A stretch of DNA of 59,970 nucleotides, from the NCBI GenBank assembly GCA_023417655.1, contig JAEZFD010000048.1, forward strand, positions 1-59,970, written 5' to 3'. The stretch comes from Planctomycetota bacterium (GTDB lineage Bacteria; Planctomycetota; Planctomycetia; Planctomycetales; Planctomycetaceae). Position 1 is the first letter of the stretch. Each line of letters starts with the position of its first letter. A model generated the notes under the pieces. The model made no database searches. It was given only the letters and a program-made list of their open reading frames with translations, and was not told the DNA's origin. Positions 11,338 through 19,422 of this stretch are shown piece after piece. Both the position numbers and the translations under genes were made by a program.

Positions 11338-11394
11338 CTGCCAGCTTGGCAGAACGGACTTCGACATCTCTTACTCTCTTCGGCAGGCTCTGCC
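11338..11394. promoter_or_regulatory. Two GC inverted repeats upstream of the sigma-54 site
   Basis: CTGCCA-GCT-TGGCAG at 11338-11352 and GGCAG-GCT-CTGCC at 11382-11394 are centred about 85 and 128 bases upstream of the -24 element. That is the usual distance for activator-binding sites of sigma-54 promoters. The second could instead be part of a terminator for the gene ending at 11532. The assignment is speculative. Confidence 0.3.
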
Positions 11395-11531
11395 GTGATC
11401 TCCCAGAAGGCTTCGGCGCCCTCAGGGAAGGCCTGATCGCGTCCAAGTCCTTGCCATCTCCATCGCACTACTACGGACGGCGTCCTTACTCGGCGATACC
11501 CGCCGCGCATGCAGTCGGTCGCAGCGGATTT

Positions 11532-12113
11532 CTAGCTGCGAGTCAGGAAGACTTTCAGGGTTCGGGCTCCGTGAGCCCCTTTCACGAGGGACTGCTCGAT
11601 ATCAGCGGTCTTTGAGGGACCGGAGATGAAACATCCGAGTGTTGCAGCAGTGGGGTCGATCCGCTCATAGGCGGCATGGAGATGGGGGACCAGATCCTGC
11701 TGACGAAGTACCAACACGAGATGCTGAGCGATGAAGTAAATGACACGATGCCGCGTCTCTTTTGAATCAACCCAGATTGCCGCGTTCTCTGCAACTCCGA
11801 GTTGACCGGGGAAAACCGCCAGATCGACAGGCGCCAGATCATGAGGATCTGCAACGCTGTCGAGAGAAAGGGTGCCGGAAATCCCTGGAACCCCGCTGAC
11901 AACAACTGCTTGAGAGTCCATCGGCGGCAGCATGGCGGGAATATCGGCCACGGAATCAACCACATGGCACTCACCACCGACGAACTCCAGAGTGCTGGCA
12001 AACTGCGCTGCCAGATCGTCGTACTGAACCCAGTCCCCTTGATGATCCGGCAATTCCACAGACTGTGGCAATGACCTGCGAATCGAACGAAGAATACTGT
12101 CTCGGGAATTCAT
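11532..12113 (-). CDS. LUD-domain protein, LutC/YkgG family
   Basis: A 193-residue LUD-domain protein. LutC acts with the iron-sulfur proteins LutA and LutB in L-lactate oxidation. The defining C-terminal motif is present (GCFISGPSKTADIEQ, then VKGAHGARTLKVFL), as is the middle segment (VSGVPGISGTLSLDSVADP). MNSRDSILRSIR at 12113 is the family-typical start; an ATG five codons upstream (12128) also has purine-rich sequence before it. No lutA or lutB is visible on either side, so the protein is an orphan here or works with partners elsewhere. Confidence 0.85.
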   Translation of the reverse strand: MNSRDSILRSIRRSLPQSVELPDHQGDWVQYDDLAAQFASTLEFVGGECHVVDSVADIPAMLPPMDSQAVVVSGVPGISGTLSLDSVADPHDLAPVDLAVFPGQLGVAENAAIWVDSKETRHRVIYFIAQHLVLVLRQQDLVPHLHAAYERIDPTAATLGCFISGPSKTADIEQSLVKGAHGARTLKVFLTRS

Positions 12114-12343
12114 GGATCGACCTGTCATTCCCCCTCAGGATAAGGGGGGCAGACAGCATCTTATTTGCCTGATGAACCGGAAGGAAGGACGGGCGACTCT
12201 GAGGTCTACACCCTATCAACAGGCGACCAGCGGTTCAGCACTCCCTCAAGAGTCTGCAAGGACAATTGGAGCCGAGCCAGCAGAGGCTTCAGCTCAACAT
12301 CAGCGTCGAGACCCACAAGCCAAACGGTCCTACCGCCTCGGGG

Positions 12344-12748
12344 TCATTTCTTTCGGTCCACCAGTTGAAAGTCGTGCACGCTCTTCGGGGCGCTCACCAC
12401 AACCATCATTTTGGAGTCTTGATGAAACTTGGACGGCAGCAGATCGTCGCCAGCTTCGGCCCCCGGTTTCGAGATTTGCACCAGATTATCCCCTGGGACC
12501 GCTCCAGCAATTCCTGGACGATATCGCAGGGAATATTGCCCTCTCGCATCAGTCAGGCCACTTGAGACAGTACCGTTCCCTTGTGGGACAAACGAAACAA
12601 CTGCCCCCTCCAGCGGAGTTCCATTCAGAGTCACTGTCCCCGTAACTTCCGATAACTCAGGGAGATCAATCGCAGGGCCTCCACAGCCAGCCAGCGCCCC
12701 AACGGCAACGAGGATCAACCAGGAAAATCGCCTCAACGCGGCACCCAT
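12344..12748 (-). CDS. Small lipoprotein with TTR/carboxypeptidase-regulatory-like domain
   Basis: A 134-residue lipoprotein with lipobox LAGC near residue 22. The sequence that follows (VTGTVTLNGTPLEGAVVSFV, then TDARGQYSLRYRPGIAGAVPGD) is the carboxypeptidase-regulatory-like beta-sandwich. It lies 72 bases downstream of the DUF1559 pseudopilin gene on the same strand, reproducing the pair at 129-1438. The role is unknown; co-export with the DUF1559 protein is inferred from the repeated pairing. Confidence 0.8.
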   Translation of the reverse strand: MGAALRRFSWLILVAVGALAGCGGPAIDLPELSEVTGTVTLNGTPLEGAVVSFVPQGNGTVSSGLTDARGQYSLRYRPGIAGAVPGDNLVQISKPGAEAGDDLLPSKFHQDSKMMVVVSAPKSVHDFQLVDRKK

Positions 12749-12820
12749 TCCAGTGAAGTCGGATTAAAAGCGTCGCGGTGACCCGATCCAGCACCAGGTC
12801 CCCGTACACCCATCAAGCGA

Positions 12821-13801
12821 TCAGAACTCCCCAATCACTTCATTGTTCGCCATCGAATCCAATGCCAGTAGAGTCACCTGACTCATGTTCTCGCTCAGAA
12901 ATCGAACCGAGCCATCGCCAAACAATGCTTGCGCACCTCCCTCGTGACGGCTACTCGCGTACCAAGCATAGGGTTCTGTATCAGTCGCGTTATACCGTTT
13001 ATTAATCCCTTTTCCGTAGCTGATGCAGACCCAATAGGTATGCGAGTACTGATTCCAGTATGGACCATAGTCTCTCGAGCTCTTGAGGATCTGGGTCTCC
13101 ATGCTGACGATCGTATTGGACAGGCCGTCTGCAATATCGCGGGCTCGGGCCGCACCATTGTCGCCCCAGACTGTCTTCAGGCGACTGACATCCGCGGTGT
13201 AATTGAAGTTCTGTTGATTCTCAATCGCACGGATGTTCAGCCCATACGAGGTTCGCTGACCGTTCAAGACGTTATACGGCCCCGCAGAGGCGTTGTTATA
13301 AAAGGTATCGCCATAGTCCGATGGGCAAAGCAACGCACTCAAAGATTGATTCAGCGCTGGCTGCGCAGTGAATGTACCGGAGTAGGCAGTGCAACTGTTT
13401 CCGGTATATGCCACTTTACCAGTAGGCAAATTAAAATCGATCTTCTGATAAAGGGCCCCTTGATCGAGAAACGGGAGAAGCATCTGATAGGCCGTATGAT
13501 TCCTGACAGTACCGTCGGGAAATAGAGAGCCTTGAGAAGCCGAACTGACAGTTGCGGTATTGCAGCTGTGTTTCCCCGGGTTCACAGTCCCCGGCGGAAG
13601 AATGGAATGCGTATCCAGATAATTGTGCATGGCTAATCCAAACTGCTTCAGATTATTTTTGCACTGACTTCTGCGTGCTGCTTCACGCGCCTGTTGCACT
13701 GCTGGAAGGAGCAGAGCAATCAGCACCGCAATGATTGCGATCACAACCAGAAGTTCTATCAGCGTAAATGCCCGGCGACGAACGTTCTTCAGCATCAGCA
13801 T
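12821..13801 (-). CDS. DUF1559 pseudopilin-like protein
   Basis: A complete 326-residue member of the DUF1559 family. The N-terminus has the prepilin cleavage/methylation signal RRRAFTLIELLVVIAIIAVL with cleavage expected before Phe, followed by the family block LLPAVQQAREAARRSQC and NNLKQFGLAMHNY. The C-terminus ends with LFGDGSVRFLSENM and NNEVIGEF. Two ATGs (13801 and 13795) are possible starts; GGAG is closer to ideal spacing for 13795. No type II secretion or pilus assembly gene is nearby. It is probably co-transcribed with the lipoprotein downstream. Confidence 0.93.
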   Translation of the reverse strand: MLMLKNVRRRAFTLIELLVVIAIIAVLIALLLPAVQQAREAARRSQCKNNLKQFGLAMHNYLDTHSILPPGTVNPGKHSCNTATVSSASQGSLFPDGTVRNHTAYQMLLPFLDQGALYQKIDFNLPTGKVAYTGNSCTAYSGTFTAQPALNQSLSALLCPSDYGDTFYNNASAGPYNVLNGQRTSYGLNIRAIENQQNFNYTADVSRLKTVWGDNGAARARDIADGLSNTIVSMETQILKSSRDYGPYWNQYSHTYWVCISYGKGINKRYNATDTEPYAWYASSRHEGGAQALFGDGSVRFLSENMSQVTLLALDSMANNEVIGEF

Positions 13802-14245
13802 TAACTCCGAATGGAGAGCCCGAGAAGAAAGATCCGGGCGATCACAACTGAAAACGCAAACGGAGTACCAAAAGCGACCGCCGCAATGATTTCCACATCC
13901 TGGCTTTCAGCATCCCCTTCTCTGAAGACTCAACGACATCGGTTCGAGTAGGATCTCCGTCCAGCAGGCGTGAATCCCGCAAGCAATGAGTACACGCGGC
14001 ATTATGGCGTATTTGCGAGTCTGCAGATGTCTGGCCCCGGATTAATCCACCGTTCCAGGTCAGTCCAATTTCTTACTGATGCGACGAACCATGACCTCCC
14101 AGGGAACTCGCTCAGTCCAGCGTAAAGTCGCGGCAGTTTTGCTTAAAGAATCCTCTTGTCGCATTGTCATTAAAACACCGCGCAGACGAAACATGCCGCT
14201 GGCCGAACGGGCGATAAGATCCCACAGGGTATTGACACGAGTGTC
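13802..14245. other. Gene-free stretch upstream of DUF1559 gene
   Basis: 444 bases without a credible gene. A short plus-strand ORF at 14079-14282 runs into the 3' end of the next gene, is very Arg-rich and has no family features. The promoter of the DUF1559/lipoprotein pair should lie here but no clear -35/-10 pair is evident. Confidence 0.5.
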
Positions 14246-14965
14246 TCACGATGACGATTCTGGATCGATCTTTGGAATCTGAGGTGGCGCCGATGCCTCT
14301 GAGAGTGAGGGCGAATTCATTTCCTCGAGGATTGCCTTGCGTCGCTCGGCGACTTCCTGGTCGAACTGGGAGAGAACGTCAATCGCCTTATCGCGCGATG
14401 TCACCAGACCGATAATTAGATACTGCGTGATGGCCAGCCAGAAGAACACCCAACCCATCGTTCCGCCAAAGATCACCGCCAGAATCGCGAAGACTGGAGA
14501 AGATCGATTCAAATGCAGGCAGATGATGCCCTTCAGAAACGGCCAAGCTTGCTTCCGAACATTGCCAACCAGACCGAGTCCGCGATTCCATTTCAGTTTG
14601 GGAGGGCCTGGATGAATAATGGAGAACAGCTGCTGGTCCGGCATCGACTCGATCACGCCAATTGCCAGCAGTAACCGCCCTGCCGCGAACCACCAGTTGT
14701 CTTCCAGCGAAATCTCCGGACGCTTCTCCATGATCCAGGAGGTAATCGCCGTCTCGACGTTCTTTGTGGCGAGCATCAGGACCAGAGATGCACGAACCCA
14801 CTGCTCGAGATCTTTTTCAAACTCCAGATCCCATTCGGCGTCGGGGTAAAACTTCTTTCGAGTCGCCCGCAACAGGGGAATTGCGACTAATCCCACGACG
14901 AATCGGGCCAGCGGCCGAATGACCGGTGCGAGAAGATCACTGAGCCAGTTCCCCGAGACCGCCAC
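14246..14965 (-). CDS. Membrane protein of unknown function
   Basis: A 239-residue protein with GTG start preceded by AGGTGAG. It has a hydrophobic N-terminal segment (about 20-35), a probable helix around 100-110 (AAGRLLLAIGVIES), and a hydrophobic stretch near 168-200 (VFAILAVIFGGTMGWVFFWL then ITQYLIIGL). The tail is charged and Pro/Ser-rich (QEVAERRKAILEEMNSPSLS). I do not recognise the family; the composition suggests an inner-membrane protein with cytoplasmic termini. It is divergent from the secretin-like gene at 15419. Confidence 0.75.
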   Translation of the reverse strand: MAVSGNWLSDLLAPVIRPLARFVVGLVAIPLLRATRKKFYPDAEWDLEFEKDLEQWVRASLVLMLATKNVETAITSWIMEKRPEISLEDNWWFAAGRLLLAIGVIESMPDQQLFSIIHPGPPKLKWNRGLGLVGNVRKQAWPFLKGIICLHLNRSSPVFAILAVIFGGTMGWVFFWLAITQYLIIGLVTSRDKAIDVLSQFDQEVAERRKAILEEMNSPSLSEASAPPQIPKIDPESSS

Positions 14966-15418
14966 AACTCACCTGATTTCTAAGCTTCCGAATTCAAGCA
15001 GACCTGATCTTTCATCACCGTCAACGGAAGTCGATCCTCAATGGACGTTTTCCGGAACCGGACACCTGATTTTCCCCGAGCCGCGGGGGTTTGTGCGTTC
15101 CTCCGTTCATTCAGAGAACGGAAAGAACGGCTGCTGCGACCGAAACTTTTTGGGGTTTTCGCAGCGGATTCTTTGTTTTCCGGAGCGGAGGCCGAGCGGT
15201 TTTCCCCAGTCCGGGCCGCCGGTCGTGCGCTTTAGCAGGATCAGAACGGTCCTGCCATCCGCATTTGATTGAGCAGGTCGCTGTGCGAATTCTGTCCTGC
15301 TGAAGAATTTGCTCCCGCCTTTTTCCGGTCAGCGTGCGTATTTCAAATGTGTGTACCGATAAACGATTTCCCCGTCGGTCGCCTGAATTCTCCTTTCTTC
15401 TGGCAGATCGCCAGCGGT
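14966..15418. other. Gap before secretin-like gene
   Basis: About 450 bases between divergent genes. The frame of the secretin-like protein is open from 15269, but the extension has no recognisable sequence. No clear promoter or repeat was seen. Confidence 0.45.
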
Positions 15419-18400
15419 ATGATATCGACGCCAGTGGATCCGAGTCGAATCTTCAGCAGGCTGAACGTGTCGATCATCCTTCGAATTGCTCCTGTGATTC
15501 TCGTCCTCACGCTGTCCCAGACTGCGGCTGCGGCTCGCGTTAACGACCGGTTCATACCCGAGAAAGCCACGCGAGAGGCAGGCACGCTGAGGGCAGGTAC
15601 CATCGAGAGTGTCGGGGCGGTGACAACAATGCCTCGACTATTCCGAACTCAGCTGGCTCAGATTGTCATTCAAGCGGTGCCGAGTGAAGGACCGGTCTCC
15701 GGCCAATCACCATCGGCTGCTCCTTCTTCCCCCGGCAAATCGGCGAAAGACGAAAAGGGACCAGAGAGCAAGCCCGCTGACGCCGCCAGTTCCGGAACGC
15801 CTGCCAAGGACGGTGAGAAAAAGGGGGATAAGAAAGAGGGCGAGAAGAAGGACGCTTCTGAGCCGGCCGTCGTCTCCCGGCCGCTGAATCCGGAGAAACC
15901 AGGGGACCCGGATCAACTCAAAGTGGTTCCAGATGAGAACGGGCGAGTCCGATTCAACTTCGCCGGACAACGTTGGCGCGACGTGATGGAATGGCTCGCC
16001 GGTGTCTCTCAGCTCAGTCTCGACTGGCAGGAACTCCCCGGCGATTACCTGAACCTGCGCACGCAGCGTGACTACACGATTCTCGAAGCACAGGATCTGA
16101 TCAATCGCCACCTGCTCGCCCGTGGCTTCACCATGATCAAGTCCGGTGAGATCCTGACTGTCACCAGCATTGCCAAGCTGAATCCGGCGTTCGTTCCCCG
16201 AGTCGAACCGGCCGAACTTCCGAGCCGCATGGACTATGAGTTCGTCAAAGTCTCTTTCCCGATGAAGTGGATTCTCGCAGAAGCACTGGTCGAGGAAATC
16301 CGCCCGATGCTGAGTTCCAATGGGAAGATCTCTGCATTGAAAGAGGTCAACCGCATCGAGGCCATGGACGCAGCGGTCAACCTGAAAGAGATCGCCCGGC
16401 TCTTGCAACAGGAGCAGTCTCCCGAAGCGGCAAAGGGAACGGTGGTTAAAGAGTTCAAGCTTCTCCACCGTCGGGCGTCTGACGTGCTCGCAGCCCTCGA
16501 GTCGATTCTGGGGCTCGATAAGAACCGCCCCGCAGCCGGCGGCGGTCGCGGTGGCGACGGCATGTCGATGCAGATCATGCAGCAGATGCAACAAATGCAG
16601 CAGATGATTCAGCAGCAACAACAGCGAGGCAATCAGCCGGGCGGCGGAAAGAACACCCAGCAGGAAGAGCCTCGGCTCATTATCAACGACCGCGAGAACA
16701 GCATTCTTGCCCACGCTCCACCTGACAAGATGGAGGTTATCGAACAGACAATCAGGGCGATGGACGTGCCGGGGAGTGAGGAAACCCCTTTGCTCCAGAA
16801 TCTCAGCCGGATCAAGTCATATCGACTGACGACTCTCGACCCGCAGCCACTTGCCATCATTTTGAAAGACATGGGGGACCTGTCTCCGCAGGCCCGCATT
16901 CAGGTCGATGAGAAAAGCCGTTCACTGATTTTGTACGGCAACTTGTCTGACCATCTGACGGTAACAACATTGATCCAGCGGCTTGATGGCAGCAACCGCA
17001 GTTTCGAGGTAATTCAGCTTCGTCGAGTGCAGGCGGATGCCGTCGCAGGCACCATCCAGTATCTGATGGGTGCTGAAGACAAGGACAGTAGCCGCAACAG
17101 CGGGCGGTCGATGTACAGTTACTTCTACAATCCCCCGTCACGCGATTCTGAGAATGAGGACAAACGTCCGTTCAAAGTCGACGCCGATGTCGACGCCAAC
17201 CGCCTCCTCGTCTGGGCGAACGAATCGGAACTGCAGGAGATTCGCCAGCTGCTGACTAAGATGGGTGAAGTCTTTCCCGGCGAGGGACAGGCTGAAACAC
17301 GACGGACATTCGAAGTCGATTCGGACGCAGAAGCCGAACGCATCCTGGAGCGGCTCCGTCAGGTCTGGCCGGACCTTGAACCGAACGCACTGCAGATCCA
17401 GCCATCCGCAAAGAAGCACCCTCTGAAGCCAGAGGAAGAACACCTCAAATCCGGCCCTCGTCCTGCCGAGTCCAAGGGGCATCAGACCCGGAATACAGTC
17501 GGTGCCAGTGAGCTTAATGATGTCCTGCTGCAGCTGGTCGCGGTCGAGACGAAGCCCGCCGACCTGCCAAAGCTGGCGACTTCACAGCCTCATCCACTCG
17601 CGATGCCGGCCCCTGTCGAACGACCGGAAATCGAGATCCCGCTGCCCGCGACAGCAAAGCCGGCAACTGAGATAGCGGCGGACACCTCGTCCGGTGTGCT
17701 TCCCACCGCCTCAACACCCGCACCGGCGAACTCCACTGCTCCGCCGATTACCATTAAGCGGGGTGTGAACGGCAAGCTGATCTATGAGTCAGCCGACACG
17801 ACAGCACTGGACCGGCTGGAAGAACTCCTGAATGAGCTCTCCCCTGCTTCGCGCGATTACAAGGTGTTCCACCTCAAATATCCGACGACCTGGGCATTCG
17901 GAGTGGAATACAACCTGAAAGAATTCTTCAAGGAGAAAAGCAATCAGGAACGGAGTTATGATCCTTGGGGCTGGGGATATTCTTCTTCCTCGAACCGCAA
18001 AAGTGAGAGCCTGCGGCTTTCAAAGCGTCGGGAGCTGAAGATCATCTCCGACGATGATTCCCGGACCATTCTCGTTCAGGGAGCAACGCCACAGCAGTTG
18101 AGCACGATCGCCGACCTGATCGAACTCTACGATGTCCCAATGCCCGGCGATCCTCAGTCGATTCGGCGAACGAGAATCCTGGGATTGAAGCACTCCAAAG
18201 CTGACCAGATCGCCGAGACCATCAAACAGGTCTATCGCGACCTGCTGAGCGCGAACGATCCGTCGCTGCAGTCCAACAATCCCAATCAGCAACAGCAGCG
18301 CAACGAGCGAACCATCACCTATAACTTCGGAAACGATCAGAACAAAGATCCGACGAAAGATCCAAAACAGCCGGTGAAATACAAAGGTTTGCTTTCGGTC

Positions 18401-18679
18401 GGAGTCGATGAGATTTCAAACAGCGTGATCATCTCCGCCGGTGAAGAACTGCTTGCTGAAATTGAACAGATGGTGCGTGACCTTGATGAAGCCGCCCACC
18501 CGCACATCAATATTCAGGTCCTGCAGGTCAAGAACCTCGACACATCCATCGTGAAAGAGCGGCTCGACAAGTCGTTCGCTCCGACGCTTCGCAAATCTGA
18601 AACGGGACACAGGAAACCCCAAAACCCGCCTCCGCAGCAACCACCACAACAGCAGCAGGACTCGGTGTTTGATGACTGA
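15419..18679 (+). CDS. Large secretin-N-domain (NolW/GspD-like) repeat protein without a visible barrel
   Basis: A 1086-residue exported protein. A signal-like segment (IILRIAPVILVLTLSQTAAA) lies near residues 20-38, and a highly charged Lys/Glu/Ser/Pro linker follows. An N0-like domain begins about residue 178 (FAGQRWRDVMEWLAGVSQLS). Four or five NolW-type units then occur near 455-525, 527-620, 810-910, 915-1025 and 1029-1055, each with a strand such as SYRLTTLDPQPLAIILKDMG or IQVLQVKNLDTSIVKERLD. A Met/Gln run (about 381-405) and a Pro/Gln tail are low complexity. The amphipathic secretin barrel with its VPxLGxLF-type motif is not found. The start at 15419 gives the shortest form retaining the signal; earlier starts exist at 15347 and 15269. 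Confidence 0.75.
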   Translation: MISTPVDPSRIFSRLNVSIILRIAPVILVLTLSQTAAAARVNDRFIPEKATREAGTLRAGTIESVGAVTTMPRLFRTQLAQIVIQAVPSEGPVSGQSPSAAPSSPGKSAKDEKGPESKPADAASSGTPAKDGEKKGDKKEGEKKDASEPAVVSRPLNPEKPGDPDQLKVVPDENGRVRFNFAGQRWRDVMEWLAGVSQLSLDWQELPGDYLNLRTQRDYTILEAQDLINRHLLARGFTMIKSGEILTVTSIAKLNPAFVPRVEPAELPSRMDYEFVKVSFPMKWILAEALVEEIRPMLSSNGKISALKEVNRIEAMDAAVNLKEIARLLQQEQSPEAAKGTVVKEFKLLHRRASDVLAALESILGLDKNRPAAGGGRGGDGMSMQIMQQMQQMQQMIQQQQQRGNQPGGGKNTQQEEPRLIINDRENSILAHAPPDKMEVIEQTIRAMDVPGSEETPLLQNLSRIKSYRLTTLDPQPLAIILKDMGDLSPQARIQVDEKSRSLILYGNLSDHLTVTTLIQRLDGSNRSFEVIQLRRVQADAVAGTIQYLMGAEDKDSSRNSGRSMYSYFYNPPSRDSENEDKRPFKVDADVDANRLLVWANESELQEIRQLLTKMGEVFPGEGQAETRRTFEVDSDAEAERILERLRQVWPDLEPNALQIQPSAKKHPLKPEEEHLKSGPRPAESKGHQTRNTVGASELNDVLLQLVAVETKPADLPKLATSQPHPLAMPAPVERPEIEIPLPATAKPATEIAADTSSGVLPTASTPAPANSTAPPITIKRGVNGKLIYESADTTALDRLEELLNELSPASRDYKVFHLKYPTTWAFGVEYNLKEFFKEKSNQERSYDPWGWGYSSSSNRKSESLRLSKRRELKIISDDDSRTILVQGATPQQLSTIADLIELYDVPMPGDPQSIRRTRILGLKHSKADQIAETIKQVYRDLLSANDPSLQSNNPNQQQQRNERTITYNFGNDQNKDPTKDPKQPVKYKGLLSVGVDEISNSVIISAGEELLAEIEQMVRDLDEAAHPHINIQVLQVKNLDTSIVKERLDKSFAPTLRKSETGHRKPQNPPPQQPPQQQQDSVFDD

Positions 18680-18762
18680 TCTTTGCATGATTGCACCGCC
18701 GCTATGACTGTCGAGAATGGCTCGGCAGAGCCCCCCTTTTATCCATCTCGAATGAGGCTTCA

Positions 18763-19215
18763 ATGAGTTCAGTCCAGTTCGCCCCAATGCTGTCGGTGCG
18801 TGATGCAGCGGCCGCGATGACTTGGTATCAGACGTCTCTCGGCGCCGTTGAAACGATGCGACTGGTCGATCCGTCGGGGGTCATCGTCCATGGCGAACTG
18901 ACGATCGGGCAGACCCTGATCATGCTGTTCGATGAAAGCTCCCATCCCAATTCCAGTCCAGACAGCCTGGGCGGCACTCCGGTCGTCCTCCATCTGCTCT
19001 ATTCAGACGGGGTCGACGAGGCCTTTGCGAGGGTCCTCTCTGGCGGGGCAAGTGTCGTCTTCCCGCTCAAGGATCAGTTCTATGGGTATCGTGCAGGACG
19101 GGTCCGTGATCCGTTCGGGCATGAGTGGATCCTTTCCCAGAAAATGCAGGATCTCACTCCCCAAGAGATGCAGCATCGTTTTGATGAGTTGCTCGCGCAA
19201 AATGCCGCCGAATAA
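18763..19215 (+). CDS. VOC/glyoxalase-fold protein (PhnB-like)
   Basis: A 150-residue vicinal-oxygen-chelate protein. The paired beta-alpha-beta units are recognisable: APMLSVRDAAAAMTWYQTSL near residues 6-25 and the closing RAGRVRDPFGHEWILSQK near 110-127, which is the PhnB-like C-terminal signature. GAGG precedes the ATG at 18763. The family covers glyoxalases, antibiotic-binding proteins and uncharacterised metal enzymes; the substrate cannot be told. It lies between two large envelope genes on the same strand. Confidence 0.88.
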   Translation: MSSVQFAPMLSVRDAAAAMTWYQTSLGAVETMRLVDPSGVIVHGELTIGQTLIMLFDESSHPNSSPDSLGGTPVVLHLLYSDGVDEAFARVLSGGASVVFPLKDQFYGYRAGRVRDPFGHEWILSQKMQDLTPQEMQHRFDELLAQNAAE

Positions 19216-19422
19216 ATTGCATGTGGAGGCGAGCAGCTTGCTCGACCAGGTCCTCATCTCGTGCCGGGGACATGGAGATCCTTCTGCAATGTGCTCTAAT
19301 GGTGTCTGACGCTGTCGCCTTCTCGTCTGCCGATCAGCCGGTGGAAAGATCGGCTCGCAGCGCGGTCTCCAATGAACTGGGTCCAGAAGGGTTCCCGCTG
19401 CGCAGCACCGGGGAACGAAGGT

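Larger units (their letters stand above)
11140..11531. other. Regulatory gap upstream of the groEL-groES block
   Basis: 392 bases with no coding region. It holds a sigma-54-like promoter (11246-11261), an imperfect palindrome GTTTACAATTTCCAAAC at 11300-11316, and two GC-type inverted repeats at 11338-11352 and 11382-11394. No CIRCE element was seen. Confidence 0.6.

Noticed and set aside
11140..11531. Search for CIRCE (HrcA operator) upstream of groEL
   Set aside because: No TTAGCACTC-N9-GAGTGCTAA-like inverted repeat was found.
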